In this document: positions 1 to 9,265 of the stretch, in pieces | How positions within the stretch are numbered: position 1 is the stretch's first letter | Layout: the number at the start of each line of letters is the position of its first letter | DNA from: Anaerolineales bacterium | Lineage (GTDB): Bacteria > Chloroflexota > Anaerolineae > JAAEKA01 | Reading direction: 5' to 3' | NCBI GenBank assembly: GCA_020634615.1 | Contig: JACKBI010000001.1 | Span: 496,001-560,000 of the forward strand | Length of the DNA stretch: 64,000 nt | Program-made: the position numbers and the translations under genes | Notes under the pieces: model-generated | The model's database searches: none | Told to the model about the DNA's origin: nothing | The model's input: the letters and a program-made list of their open reading frames with translations, nothing else

Positions 1-180
1 TGTAAATCATTGATGTTCAGAAGATGTTAAGATACGCTTTGGATTTGGTTGGGGGAGAAGGGTGAAACCCGACCCGGATGGTCGTGCTGATGGGCATCGC
101 GATTGCAAGGGCTGACCCGACCATGTCGTCCCCCGGCGATAAACGAGATGTAGACGGCGATGCCGGCTGTTCGATCAAAC

Positions 181-217
181 AAAACGGCGCCGGTTCAGGT
201 GCTGAACCGACGCCGTT
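181..217 (-). terminator. Rho-independent terminator of pgk
   Basis: Read on the minus strand just after the pgk stop codon, AACGGCGTCGGTTCAG pairs with CTGAACCGGCGCCGTT across a short loop, and the 3' side runs into TTTTGTTTG. This is a strong stem with a T-rich tail. No gene is supported in bases 1-180. Confidence 0.8.
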
Positions 218-235
218 CATCCAAATCAACGCACT

Positions 236-1429
236 CTACTTGTCGTCCAGCGCTGCCACGCCGGGCAGTTCCTTGCCTTCCAGGTATTCCAGGCTCGCGC
301 CGCCGCCGGTGCTGATGTGGCTCATCTTGTCGGCCAGACCGGACTGGTGCACCGCGGCTGCCGAATCGCCGCCGCCGATGATGGTGATGGCATCGAGGCC
401 GGCCAGAATGTCGGCCACGGCAAAGGTGCCCTTGGCGAACGCCGGGAACTCGAAGACGCCCATCGGACCGTTCCACACCACGGTTTTTGCGGCTGCCAGG
501 CGGTTGGCGAAGTGGGCTACGGTGGCCGGCCCGATGTCCAGCACCCGCCAGCCTGGCTCCACTTCATCCGCACCGACGACCTTGCTGGGCGCGTCGGCTC
601 CGAATGTGTTGGCCACCACCACATCTACCGGCAGGACCAACTTGTCGCTGCCCTGCGCCAACAGTTCCCTGGCGGTGTCCACGCTGCTCTCTTCCACCAG
701 CGAGTCGCCCATTTCGTAGCCCTGCGCCTTGAAGAAGGTATTGGCCATGCCGCCGCCGATGAGCAGACTGTCCACCTTGGTCAGCAGGTTCTGAATGACG
801 CCGATCTTGTCGGAGACCTTCGCGCCGCCCAGGATCGCGACGAAGGGTCGCTCGGGGTTCTCGACTGCGCCGCCCAGGAACTGGATCTCTTTTTCCATCA
901 GGAAGCCGGCGACCGAAGGCCGCCCATGCGAGCGCATCACCGCGGGCACACCGGCCACGCTGGCATCGGCCCGGTGCGCGGTGCCGAAAGCGTCATCGAC
1001 GTAAACATCCATCCAGTGGGCCAGTTGCACGGCGAACGCGTGATCGCCCTTTTTCTCGGCGTCATGGAAACGCAGATTCTCCAGCACCAGCACCTGGCCA
1101 GGCTTCATTTCCGTCTTCATGTCGTTGACGGCTTCACCTACACAGTCGAACGCCATGAAAACCATGTTGCTGTCCAGCAGCTCTTGCAGGCGATTGGCGA
1201 CCGGCTCCAGGCTGAACTTCGGATCGCGCCCGCCCTTCGGCCGGCCGAGATGCGACGCCAGAACCACTGCCGCGCCTTCGTCCAACAAATGCTGGATCGT
1301 GGGCAAAGCCGCCTGGATGCGGGTGTCGTCGGTGATCTGCTGATTTTCATCCAGCGGCACGTTGAAATCGACGCGCACAAAGACGCGCTTGCCTTCCACG
1401 TTGATGTCGTGCAGGGTTTTCTTGTTCAT
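236..1429 (-). CDS. pgk: Phosphoglycerate kinase
   Basis: Catalyses ATP formation from 1,3-bisphosphoglycerate in glycolysis (reversible in gluconeogenesis), in the cytoplasm. The 397-residue length is the normal bacterial size. The N-terminus carries the substrate-binding RVDFNVPLD motif (about residues 19-27). The hinge/nucleotide-domain motif GGAKVSDKIGVI lies near residue 200, and the ATP-binding GGGDSAAAV motif near residue 350. It lies downstream of gap on the same strand; the 128-bp gap between them holds a heptamer-repeat array, so cotranscription is plausible but not shown. A terminator follows directly. The family assignment is secure. Confidence 0.97.
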   Translation of the reverse strand: MNKKTLHDINVEGKRVFVRVDFNVPLDENQQITDDTRIQAALPTIQHLLDEGAAVVLASHLGRPKGGRDPKFSLEPVANRLQELLDSNMVFMAFDCVGEAVNDMKTEMKPGQVLVLENLRFHDAEKKGDHAFAVQLAHWMDVYVDDAFGTAHRADASVAGVPAVMRSHGRPSVAGFLMEKEIQFLGGAVENPERPFVAILGGAKVSDKIGVIQNLLTKVDSLLIGGGMANTFFKAQGYEMGDSLVEESSVDTARELLAQGSDKLVLPVDVVVANTFGADAPSKVVGADEVEPGWRVLDIGPATVAHFANRLAAAKTVVWNGPMGVFEFPAFAKGTFAVADILAGLDAITIIGGGDSAAAVHQSGLADKMSHISTGGGASLEYLEGKELPGVAALDDK

Positions 1430-1440
1430 CGAATGCTCCT

Positions 1441-1523
1441 CAAAAAACGTGATGCGTGATGCGCAAAACGTGACCGGAAATCAGAAGTGATCTTGGTCAC
1501 GTTTCACGTTTCACGCATCACGA
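1441..1523. repeat. Heptamer inverted array between gap and pgk
   Basis: The left half reads CGTGATG CGTGATG CGCAAAA CGTGACC in 7-bp steps. The right half reads GGTCACG TTTCACG TTTCACG CATCACG, the inverse orientation, so the two halves can pair as a long imperfect hairpin. It has the same architecture as the arrays at 9135-9264, 12198-12307 and 51378-51612 but a different unit sequence. Confidence 0.75.
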
Positions 1524-1557
1524 AGCGATGCTCGCCGGGAGGCAAGAGTCGGTGCGG

Positions 1558-2574
<1,017 letters not shown>

Positions 2575-2667
2575 GTTTTCCTCCTGGAAAATTAAGTTTT
2601 GGTCCGACTGTCTGTCGATATTGCCGGCGCGGTCGCCGGCTGCAAGTTACTTGTTACCACAAGCTCA

Positions 2668-2673
2668 AGTATA
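2668..2673 (-). promoter_or_regulatory. Possible -10 box for gap
   Basis: Minus-strand TATACT about 95 bp upstream of the gap start codon. The bases 17 bp further upstream do not make a good -35 box, so this is a weak promoter call. Confidence 0.35.
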
Positions 2674-2711
2674 TCATAAATGCCGCCGAATCGCATATGA
2701 TGCAGCGCATG

Positions 2712-4007
2712 TTATACAACCGGTTCAGCGTAGATGTCCAGTATGACCTTGGCCAGCTTGGCCGAGTCGTGGCGCCATGGTCGCGCCTCGTCGATCACAT
2801 CCGCAGTAAGCAGCGTGTAATCGGTGGGAGACTGGGGCGGCAGGGCAACCGGCTTGAGGTGCGCTTGTTCACCGGTGCTGGCGATGATCCGGTCGTTGGC
2901 CAGCACTTCGGGGAAGAGATTGCCGACGTGCCGCTGCAGCGCCCGGACATGGTCTTCGACATCGAAGTCCTCGGTTTCTCCCGGCTGTGTCGCCACGTTG
3001 CAGATATAGAGCTTGCGTGCAGTTGAGGCACGAATGGCAGCCGCAACGCTGGGCACCAGCACGTTGGGCAGCACACTGGTGAACAGGCTGCCCGGACCGG
3101 CGACAATGAAGTCAGCCTGCAAGATCGCTTTGATCGCCTCCGGGTAGGCTGGCACCGACTCCGGTTCCAGATAGACCCGCTCGATGCGGCTGCGGGCGGC
3201 CGGTATCGCCGACTCACCCACTACCCGCTGCCAGCCATAGCCGTTGGTTTCCGACTCGACCCGCACATCGGCTGCCAGCGTGACATCTTTCAGCGTGGAA
3301 GGAATCACGCGGCCGCGCACGGCCAGAACCCGGCTGGACTCGACGACACCCTGCTCGAAACTGCCGGTGATTTCAGCCATGGCGGCGATGAACAGGTTGC
3401 CAAAGTTGTGGCCCGCCAGCCCGTACTCATCGGAGAAGCGATACTGAAACAGGTGTCCCGTGAGGTTTTCAGCCTCGGACAGAGCGACCAGGCATTGGCG
3501 GATATCGCCCGGCGGCGGCATGCCAGTTGCCTGTCGCAGCCTGCCCGAACTGCCGCCGTCATCGGCAACCGATACGATGGCGGTGATGTTATCGGAATGA
3601 ACTTTGAGCCCTCGCAGCAGGGTGGACAACCCGGTGCCGCCGCCCATCACCACGATCCGCGGCCCGCGCCGCCGCTGGTGATGGCGAAAAACCCGCTCGC
3701 CGACGTTCTCCTGATTGGGCGCGAGAAAGGGGCGCAGCAGCGACTGGTTGATCTTCAGCATGGCCAGCACGATCAATCCGATGCCGAAGCTGCCCAACAA
3801 CACCGCGCGCGCGGGCCGGCTGATGAACTGCAACGTCAGCCAATAAGAGATCGTGGGAAAAGTCAGGTCGCTGTAGAGATGCCGCAGCAGGTATGCCAGC
3901 CCCAAGCTGACCAGCACGATGCCGAGAATCAGGACAAACAGCCACCGTTTGACGTGCATACCTGGCCGCAGCCAGATGAGTGGGGAATTCTGTCCGGGAT
4001 TGCTCAT
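2712..4007 (-). CDS. yvcK: YvcK/CofD-family protein with N-terminal membrane segments
   Basis: Member of the YvcK (gluconeogenesis factor, UDP-sugar-binding) branch of the CofD superfamily. In firmicutes YvcK acts in carbon partitioning and cell-wall homeostasis, which is family knowledge. The signature VVMGGGTGLSTLLRGLK lies near residue 118, followed by VSVADDGGSSGRLR, GDIRQCLVALSE and AGPGSLFTSVLPN. The start at 4007 is preferred over an in-frame start at 4079 because GGGAGG sits 5 nt upstream and a consensus promoter lies further upstream. At 431 residues it exceeds the roughly 320 of Bacillus YvcK: the first 100 residues add two hydrophobic segments (about 20-40 and 58-80), suggesting membrane tethering. 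It is separate from gap. Confidence 0.9.
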   Translation of the reverse strand: MSNPGQNSPLIWLRPGMHVKRWLFVLILGIVLVSLGLAYLLRHLYSDLTFPTISYWLTLQFISRPARAVLLGSFGIGLIVLAMLKINQSLLRPFLAPNQENVGERVFRHHQRRRGPRIVVMGGGTGLSTLLRGLKVHSDNITAIVSVADDGGSSGRLRQATGMPPPGDIRQCLVALSEAENLTGHLFQYRFSDEYGLAGHNFGNLFIAAMAEITGSFEQGVVESSRVLAVRGRVIPSTLKDVTLAADVRVESETNGYGWQRVVGESAIPAARSRIERVYLEPESVPAYPEAIKAILQADFIVAGPGSLFTSVLPNVLVPSVAAAIRASTARKLYICNVATQPGETEDFDVEDHVRALQRHVGNLFPEVLANDRIIASTGEQAHLKPVALPPQSPTDYTLLTADVIDEARPWRHDSAKLAKVILDIYAEPVV

Positions 4008-4044
4008 TGACGCCTCCCACTCGAATGTCGAGGGTTCTGGCAGG

Positions 4045-4073
4045 ATTATAGCCGATGCCAGAGGGCAAGTCAA
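4045..4073 (-). promoter_or_regulatory. Sigma-70-type promoter of yvcK
   Basis: On the minus strand TTGACT (4068-4073) is followed after exactly 17 bp by TATAAT (4045-4050). The predicted start of transcription lies about 30 nt before the yvcK start codon. Confidence 0.85.
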
Positions 4074-4103
4074 AGACAATTGTGAGAACCGGTACGGGCC
4101 AGC

Positions 4104-4260
4104 TATAATGAGCGAATGGCGACCGCCAAGGCAACGATTGATGAAAGTTCAGAGTCAATTTCGGAATTCCGTCGTTCCCGCGCAGACGGGAACCCAGGAC
4201 GGTGAAGAGTAGATTCCCGCCTACGCGGCGCAAAGCGTGACGAACCACGCCTCCTATCCG
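4104..4260 (+). repeat. Intergenic region with TATAAT box and GTTCCCG hairpin repeat
   Basis: In the 375-bp space between yvcK and the next gene, a plus-strand TATAAT lies at 4104-4109. GTTCCCG and CGGGAAC form a perfect short hairpin near 4171-4190, followed by a related ATTCCCGCC half at about 4213. This resembles the widespread dispersed repeats that contain ATTCCCGC palindromes. A 29-codon ORF starts at 4116 but is weakly supported. Confidence 0.4.
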
Positions 4261-4382
4261 AGTTAAATGCTTAAGGTGTAAGCAGCGTACTTTGAGTGCC
4301 ATACACCGACACTTGCACATGCGGCGCACGTGCAAGTGTTTCAATCGGTGGATACGGCCAGAGACCATCCGAACACGAACCT

Positions 4383-4925
4383 ATGCTCCCCACCGGACAC
4401 GTTGAATTTACCTGGGCTGCGCTGAACGCGATGCAACGCAGCGCCGGGCTTTTCGAAGATGTTGACTATCGCCTGATGGCACTCTGCGCAGTGCTACCCG
4501 ACGCGATCGACAAACCGCTGGCGACCTTTGTGATGACCGACTCTGAAGCCGCGCTGCTATTCGGCCACACGGCGCTGCTGCATGGTGGTGTCTGGCTGGC
4601 CGTGGCGGCTACCGGTCAGTTGCCGCGTGCTCTGCCCTATCTGCTGGCTTTCTCCGGCCATCTGCTGGCCGACCGGATGTGGAGTTTCTCGCAGACGCTG
4701 CTGTGGCCGCTGCGTGGCCGCCGGTTTCACCACTGGAAGCATGTCGGATCGCCGTCAGCGATCCTGAACGCGTATCTGAAGGTCATCCGCGACGAACCGC
4801 TGCTGGTGACGTTCGAAGTTATCGGCGCGGGCTTGCTGGCCTGGTTTGTCATCGACCGCCAGCTTTGGCAAGCAGAGCAGGTGGCGGAACTGGTGAAAAG
4901 CGGGCGCGTGAACGGAAGGAAATGA
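4383..4925 (+). CDS. Small integral membrane protein, possibly DUF457/YdjM-like hydrolase
   Basis: A 180-residue protein using the ATG at 4383; a longer frame from 4296 adds a residue stretch with no clear ribosome site. The start MLPTGHVEFTWAAL, the phrase LCAVLPDAIDKP and a later GHLLADRMW contain the spaced His and Asp residues typical of the DUF457/YdjM group of predicted membrane metal-dependent hydrolases. Hydrophobic stretches follow (about residues 60-100, and near 145-160). The role is unknown. It lies 58 bp before rsmD on the same strand and may be cotranscribed. The family call is from motif pattern only and is moderate. Confidence 0.6.
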   Translation: MLPTGHVEFTWAALNAMQRSAGLFEDVDYRLMALCAVLPDAIDKPLATFVMTDSEAALLFGHTALLHGGVWLAVAATGQLPRALPYLLAFSGHLLADRMWSFSQTLLWPLRGRRFHHWKHVGSPSAILNAYLKVIRDEPLLVTFEVIGAGLLAWFVIDRQLWQAEQVAELVKSGRVNGRK

Positions 4926-4983
4926 GAGAAATGAGAGAAAGAAGGGGAACTTCGGCAAGCGAGAGTTCGTTGGATGGTTGGCT

Positions 4984-5565
4984 ATGCGGGTGATTGCCGG
5001 CACGGCTAAGGGGCGGTCGCTGCTGAGTGTGCCGGGCGACTCGACTCGCCCCATCACCGACCGAGTCAAGACGGCGGTGTTCAGCATCCTCGTGTCACAG
5101 GGTGTCGTTGTTGGCACGCGCTGGCTGGATCTGTTCGGCGGCACCGGCGCAGTGGGCATCGAGGCGCTCAGCCGCGGCGCGGCCGAGGTTGTCTTTGTGG
5201 AACGCAGCAACCAGGCCATTCGCGTCCTTGGGCAGAACCTGAGCCAAACCGGCGTCTCCGACCGCTCCCATGTCGTCCGTGGCGACGCATTCGACTACCT
5301 GCGCAAACCCGCCCTCGCGCCCTTCGACCTGATCTACGTTGCGCCACCCCAGTATCAATCACTTTGGCAAAAGGCCTTGCTGCTGATCGACAGCCGGCCC
5401 GACCTGCTGACGGCAGGCGGGCAGGTGGTGGTGCAGATCCACCCCAAAGAAGATGACCCTGAGCTGTCGCTGATCAATCTGGTGCGCTACGATGAGCGGC
5501 AGTACGGCTCGACCCGACTGATGTTTTACGAACCGGCACAGGAAGGCAGCCAACTACCAGATTGA
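4984..5565 (+). CDS. rsmD: 16S rRNA (guanine-966 N2)-methyltransferase RsmD
   Basis: SAM-dependent methyltransferase acting on the 30S subunit or its precursor. The typical RsmD N-terminus MRVIAGTAKGRSL fixes the start at the ATG 4984; an in-frame TTG lies two codons earlier. TRPITDRVKTAVFSIL, LDLFGGTGAVGIEALSRGA (SAM loop) and VVFVERS follow in family order. The catalytic motif, usually (D/N)PPY, reads VAPPQY (about residues 118-123), a variation to note, since the acidic or amide residue is Ala here. Length 193 residues is normal. A hairpin follows at 5611. Confidence 0.9.
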   Translation: MRVIAGTAKGRSLLSVPGDSTRPITDRVKTAVFSILVSQGVVVGTRWLDLFGGTGAVGIEALSRGAAEVVFVERSNQAIRVLGQNLSQTGVSDRSHVVRGDAFDYLRKPALAPFDLIYVAPPQYQSLWQKALLLIDSRPDLLTAGGQVVVQIHPKEDDPELSLINLVRYDERQYGSTRLMFYEPAQEGSQLPD

Positions 5566-5610
5566 CCCACATTTGGTAGACTGAGAATTGCTTCTGCTTC
5601 CCTTGTGCGC

Positions 5611-5640
5611 GGCAGTCAGGCTATTTATGGCCTGGCTGCC
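5611..5640 (+). terminator. Hairpin after rsmD
   Basis: GGCAGTCAGGC pairs with GCCTGGCTGCC around an ATTTATG-type loop, followed by GTGTGTTTTG. It is a plausible terminator with an imperfect T tract. The rest of the 272-bp space to 5838 shows no gene. Confidence 0.5.
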
Positions 5641-5837
5641 GTGTGTTTTGTTGGCCAGCAACCTCGCTGCGCCGCTCCAGCAAGACCACATCACGCCAGA
5701 CACCGGCTATTTGCCCCAGGCGCGCGCGAACGCCGCCTGACCGCTGGCAACTCCCTCCGAATGTATTACCCTGACCGCAGGCCGGTCCTCTGGACAGTGA
5801 ATACGCGTGACGATCACGGGGTGAAATCGGTGCGTGA

Positions 5838-6233
5838 CTATGCAGGCGCCTCGGACTCAACAGCCTGATCATCGAATGGGTTGATGACATCAAGATTTTG
5901 TATCCACGCGAAATCAGAAATATTGCGAGTTAGCAACGGCACGGCCTGCTTCAGCGCCGTTGCTGCAATCAGAGAATCAGCTAGTCCCATCTTGCGCTGC
6001 TGGCGAAGTGCAATGGCAAGCTCAATTATGGGCGGCGTCACAGGAATCTGATGTATGACGTCGAAGACACCCTGGAACATGTCCTGTTCAGCGGACGTAA
6101 GCCTGTGGTATCCCAACACTTCCAGCTTGGTGATGACAGAGACAGATACAGAGCGATCCAGCATCATATCGCGAATAAACGCATTCTCTGGTTGAGCGGC
6201 ATAGATCACGATGTTGGAGTCGAGAAGCATCAT
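5838..6233 (-). CDS. PIN-domain ribonuclease toxin (VapC type)
   Basis: A 131-residue PIN-domain protein, expected to cut RNA with Mg2+ or Mn2+ as the toxin of a type II toxin-antitoxin pair. The acidic residues of the PIN site are visible: Asp in LLDSNIVIY (residue 5), Glu in ITKLEVLGY, Asp in GLADSLIAATAL and Asp in LLTRNISDF. It is translated from an ATG overlapping the upstream antitoxin gene by 4 bp (ATGA), which implies translational coupling. The family is clear; activity and target are not known. Confidence 0.88.
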   Translation of the reverse strand: MMLLDSNIVIYAAQPENAFIRDMMLDRSVSVSVITKLEVLGYHRLTSAEQDMFQGVFDVIHQIPVTPPIIELAIALRQQRKMGLADSLIAATALKQAVPLLTRNISDFAWIQNLDVINPFDDQAVESEAPA

Positions 6234-6499
6234 GTGTCTTCGCGCCCCGGCAGCGGTCTGTCGCTCCGCTGACCACGCTGCCAGGCTACAGGATCTTCAA
6301 TGCTCGCAATGCCACCAGCCTCCGCCATTTGCTGAAGCAACCTGGCTAACTCTGTGCCGTTGGACGCCACGTCTCGCCAATTCCCATTCTCTTCGATAGG
6401 CACTATGGTAACCTCGACCTGTCGATCCATGAATTCGACCGGCACTGGAATCGTAACCGTATCACCGGTCACCGTAGTGAAAGTTGTTAGTGCTACCAT
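6230..6499 (-). CDS. Antitoxin partner of the PIN toxin
   Basis: An 89-residue protein encoded directly upstream of the PIN toxin and overlapping it by 4 bp. The first 35 residues (MVALTTFTTVTGDTVTIPVP onward) look like a beta-rich DNA-binding domain of AbrB-like size. The C-terminal half (WRDVASNGTELARLLQQMAE and beyond) is helical and would wrap the toxin. The antitoxin role is inferred from position, size and overlap; the exact antitoxin family cannot be fixed by eye. Autoregulation of the pair would be expected. Confidence 0.7.
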   Translation of the reverse strand: MVALTTFTTVTGDTVTIPVPVEFMDRQVEVTIVPIEENGNWRDVASNGTELARLLQQMAEAGGIASIEDPVAWQRGQRSDRPLPGREDT

Positions 6500-6617
6500 C
6501 TATTGCCTCCATCAAGATCTCACGAAGTGTCGATGACAACCAGGCAGAATCTTACCGTAATTGGCCGAAAATGCCAAGCATTGCGGCTTTCGTACCGCTG
6601 GTTGTTGGTCACACAAG

Positions 6618-7409
6618 TTATCGCCCGCGCCACCAATCTTTGCGTGAGCGGGGATCCATGAATGTGCCCGAGTCGCGGATGGCTACGCCAATGGCTGTCG
6701 AGGCTGCACGGGCGAAGGGCTGTCCCGGCCGCAAAGCTGGCAGGCGACTGCGCCCCGCGGCATCCATCGTCTCGTAAAGCGTCAACAGCTCCGGGTCAAC
6801 ACAGATGTCTTCCAGGTGCAGCGTAAATCCGTGAACCACGTTGTCATTGCGCGTGTACTTGAGCGTTATGCGCTCCGGCGTCGCGTAGAGAACCAGCACT
6901 TCGTAGCCGCTGCCGATGGTATAGCCAGAGTCAGGGACACGGATCAACTCGCCGGGCACGGTTGCCAGCTCGGCCAGCGTTACCGGCGGGTAGGCCAGCA
7001 GATCGCCGCGGCAGTTGCATGCCCAGTTCCAGTCGTAGACGCGGTGCAGGCTGGTGAATTCCCCCGTGCGCTGGTCGCTGAACAGGCCGTAAAGCTGCGG
7101 CGCGAGCGGGTCTGTGGCTCCGCCGTAGTCCACCAGACCCAGCGCGCCGCTGGTCGGCGCGTAGCTGCGCAGCGCCAGGTTGAGGTCGGCGTGCTCGGCG
7201 GCCGGCCGGTCGGTCGGCGGCGGCTCAACGGTGATGGCGGCATAGCTTTCGCCCGTGTCAGCCGGGCAGCGAGTCGAAGTGGTGATCAGCGGCAGGAAAA
7301 GCTGTGGTGGGAGGACTTCCTGCGCACGAATGCTGCCGGGACTTGGGATGATAAGCAGCAGGAAGACAGCCAGAGCAGCTCGCCGGCGTGTCACCCTCAA
7401 TCGTCCCAC
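6618..7409 (-). CDS. Secreted protein of unknown function
   Basis: A 263-residue protein with a classical signal peptide: basic VTRRRAALAV, a hydrophobic core, then GSIRAQ with predicted cleavage near residue 30. The mature part has two Cys close together in NWACNCRGD (about residue 130) plus single Cys near 48 and in EDICVD, and no recognisable catalytic motif. The phrase GSGYEVLVLYATPERITLKYTRNDNV suggests a compact beta fold. Its start overlaps the end of the preceding minus-strand gene by 13 bp, so the two are probably cotranscribed. Function unknown. Confidence 0.7.
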   Translation of the reverse strand: MGRLRVTRRRAALAVFLLLIIPSPGSIRAQEVLPPQLFLPLITTSTRCPADTGESYAAITVEPPPTDRPAAEHADLNLALRSYAPTSGALGLVDYGGATDPLAPQLYGLFSDQRTGEFTSLHRVYDWNWACNCRGDLLAYPPVTLAELATVPGELIRVPDSGYTIGSGYEVLVLYATPERITLKYTRNDNVVHGFTLHLEDICVDPELLTLYETMDAAGRSRLPALRPGQPFARAASTAIGVAIRDSGTFMDPRSRKDWWRGR

Positions 7410-8170
7410 TCCTCGTCGCCCTCGTCCTCGTCGTCTTCGTCGTCCTCCCAGTCCGCGTATTGCGGTGGTGCTTCGCCGATCGCTTCCACGATACGCGGAT
7501 ATTCGACGCCTGGCTCACCCTCGTCGTTGATCTTGTGTACTTTCACCTCGAACCGCCACTCATCGCCGTAATCGAACAGATACATGAATGACTGGCCAGG
7601 AACAAGTTCCAGCGAAGCCACAGTGGCTTCACGCGCATCGCCCTGGATGTCCTCATCGTCATCGAACATGCCTTCCAGCATGCCTTCGGGCAGCATTCCC
7701 ATCAACGAGTCGGCGTTCTTGAGCATCATGTCGGCCATCAATGCAGGGATGCCGGTCTGCTCGGACATCAGTTTCACCATCTGCCCGCGCAGCTCAGCGT
7801 TGGTGCTGATCATGCTGAGCATCTCCTCAAACGACTGCGGAGGTGGTGTGTCGCCCAGCGACTTGCGCAGGGCTTCAGCAGCCTCAGCATCGATCTCAGC
7901 TTCGAAGTCGTCATACTCTTCGTCGGGATCGATGGTCTCGGTCTCATCAGGGGAATCGACTTCGAAGGCATCTTCCGGCAGTGAATATTCGCTGGAGCGA
8001 TCCCAGGCTTTGCCACTCATAAAGAACGAGTAGAGGTGGTCCCCGTCAAAGTCGAACGCTTCCTGGATCGCCCAGTGCAGGTCATCGAGGGTCTGGCCCT
8101 CGGCGACCTCGATCTTGCGCCATACGCGTCCGGTGCCGGGAATGCTGACGTGGAAGGTGTAGGTTTTCAT
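7397..8170 (-). CDS. Plasmid pRiA4b ORF-3-like protein
   Basis: A 257-residue cytoplasmic protein. The N-terminus (YTFHVSIPGTGRVWRKIEVA, then LDDLHWAIQEAFDFDGDHLYSF) and the later FLYDYGDEW-like segment (SFMYLFDYGDEWRFEV) are the two conserved blocks of the pRiA4b ORF-3 family, whose function is not established. The middle carries an acidic insert and the C-terminus ends in an almost purely Asp/Glu tail. A GAGGAA ribosome site precedes the ATG at 8170. It lies upstream of and overlaps the secreted-protein gene. Confidence 0.85.
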   Translation of the reverse strand: MKTYTFHVSIPGTGRVWRKIEVAEGQTLDDLHWAIQEAFDFDGDHLYSFFMSGKAWDRSSEYSLPEDAFEVDSPDETETIDPDEEYDDFEAEIDAEAAEALRKSLGDTPPPQSFEEMLSMISTNAELRGQMVKLMSEQTGIPALMADMMLKNADSLMGMLPEGMLEGMFDDDEDIQGDAREATVASLELVPGQSFMYLFDYGDEWRFEVKVHKINDEGEPGVEYPRIVEAIGEAPPQYADWEDDEDDEDEGDEEWDD

Positions 8171-8264
8171 CGCGTTCCTCGTGTATGTGAATCAAAGAGA
8201 CGAGACACGTCTCCCATGAGATGTCTCGCCTCCTGTTATACTGAATTTGACGCGCTGGTCAAAC

Positions 8265-9110
8265 TTACCGCTCGATGGGAACTCCCACCAGATTGCCCCA
8301 CTCGGTCCAGCTCCCGTCGTAGTTGCGCACGTTGGGGTAGCCCAGCAGGTAGGTCAACACGAACCAGGTGTGGCTGGAGCGCTCGCCAATGCGGCAGTAG
8401 GCCACGACGTTGTCATCGTGATGCAAGCCCTGCTCCTCTTCATAGATCGCGCGCAGCTCGTCGGCCGACTTGAAGGTGCCATCGGCGTTGGCAGCCCGAC
8501 TCCAGGGAACGCTCTTCGCGCCGGGGATGTGCCCGCCGCGCATCGCGCCTTCCTGCGGATAGTTGGGCATGTGCAGCATCTCGCCGCTGTACTCGCCCGG
8601 CGAACGGACATCCACCAGCGGCTGGCCGGCCAGCACGTGCGCCATGACCTGATCACGGAAGGCGCGGATCTTGTAATCGGCGCGCGCCTGGGCATGGTAG
8701 GAAGCAGCGGGGTAGCTGGGCACGTCCTTGACCATGGGACGCCCTTCGGCTTCCCATTTGGCGCGCCCACCGTCCATCACCTTGGCGTTGACATGGCCGA
8801 AGAGGTTGAACACCCAGAACGCATAGCAAGCCCACCAGTTGTTTTTATCGCCGTAGAACACGACCGTGGTGTCGTTGCCGATGCCGTTTGCCGACAACAG
8901 CGCTTCGAACTTCTCGCGTGTCAGGTAGTCTCGTCGGACGGCGTCGTTGAGATCCTTCTGCCAGTCGATCTGCACCGCGCCGGGGATGTGCCCAATGTCA
9001 TACAGTAAGATGTCTTCGTTGGACTCAACGATACGAACCGACGGATCCTTCAGGTGTTCGGCGACCCAATCGGTCGTCACCAGCACCTCGGGATGAACGT
9101 AACCCTTCAT
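8265..9110 (-). CDS. Thiosulfate/3-mercaptopyruvate sulfurtransferase (tandem rhodanese)
   Basis: A 281-residue two-domain rhodanese that transfers sulfane sulfur to an acceptor. The N-terminal inactive domain runs to about residue 140 (LLYDIGHIPGAVQIDW, VVFYGDKNNWWA). The C-terminal domain carries the catalytic Cys239 in VAYCRIGERS. The substrate loop CRIGER resembles the thiosulfate sulfurtransferase form rather than the CG(S/T)GVT mercaptopyruvate form. A GGGAG ribosome site precedes the ATG. It is the next gene after sufD on the same strand, so it may supply or detoxify sulfur for the suf system (inference from position). The reading frame is intact. Confidence 0.92.
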   Translation of the reverse strand: MKGYVHPEVLVTTDWVAEHLKDPSVRIVESNEDILLYDIGHIPGAVQIDWQKDLNDAVRRDYLTREKFEALLSANGIGNDTTVVFYGDKNNWWACYAFWVFNLFGHVNAKVMDGGRAKWEAEGRPMVKDVPSYPAASYHAQARADYKIRAFRDQVMAHVLAGQPLVDVRSPGEYSGEMLHMPNYPQEGAMRGGHIPGAKSVPWSRAANADGTFKSADELRAIYEEEQGLHHDDNVVAYCRIGERSSHTWFVLTYLLGYPNVRNYDGSWTEWGNLVGVPIER

Positions 9111-9134
9111 TCTTACACTCCCTTTTCTCGGAAA

Positions 9135-9264
9135 GTAATCGGTAATCAGTGATCAGTAACAAGCAATCTGTGATCAGCAACCGGACATCCACAATCTCCG
9201 TCAGCTTGCCGCTAATCACTGGCTACTGGTTACTGATCACCGATCACTGATTACCGATCACCGG
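9135..9264. repeat. Heptamer inverted array between sufD and rhodanese
   Basis: The left cluster has 7-bp units CGGTAAT CAGTGAT CAGTAAC. The right cluster (from 9229) reads GTTACTG ATCACCG ATCACTG ATTACCG ATCACCG. The right half is the reverse complement of the left with one additional 7-bp unit, so copy number differs between the arms. The consensus is C(A/G)GT(A/G)A(T/C) or its complement. Confidence 0.85.
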
Positions 9265-9265
9265 T

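Noticed and set aside
317..1459. A 380-codon plus-strand open frame opposite pgk
   Set aside because: It is antisense to a clear pgk with conserved motifs; long shadow frames are expected in GC-rich DNA.
5605..5868. An 87-codon plus-strand frame between rsmD and the PIN toxin
   Set aside because: No ribosome site, no recognisable composition, and it starts inside the rsmD terminator hairpin.
9135..9264. Heptamer arrays as CRISPR or tRNA-like structures
   Set aside because: The units are 7 bp with no spacers, and no cloverleaf can be drawn.
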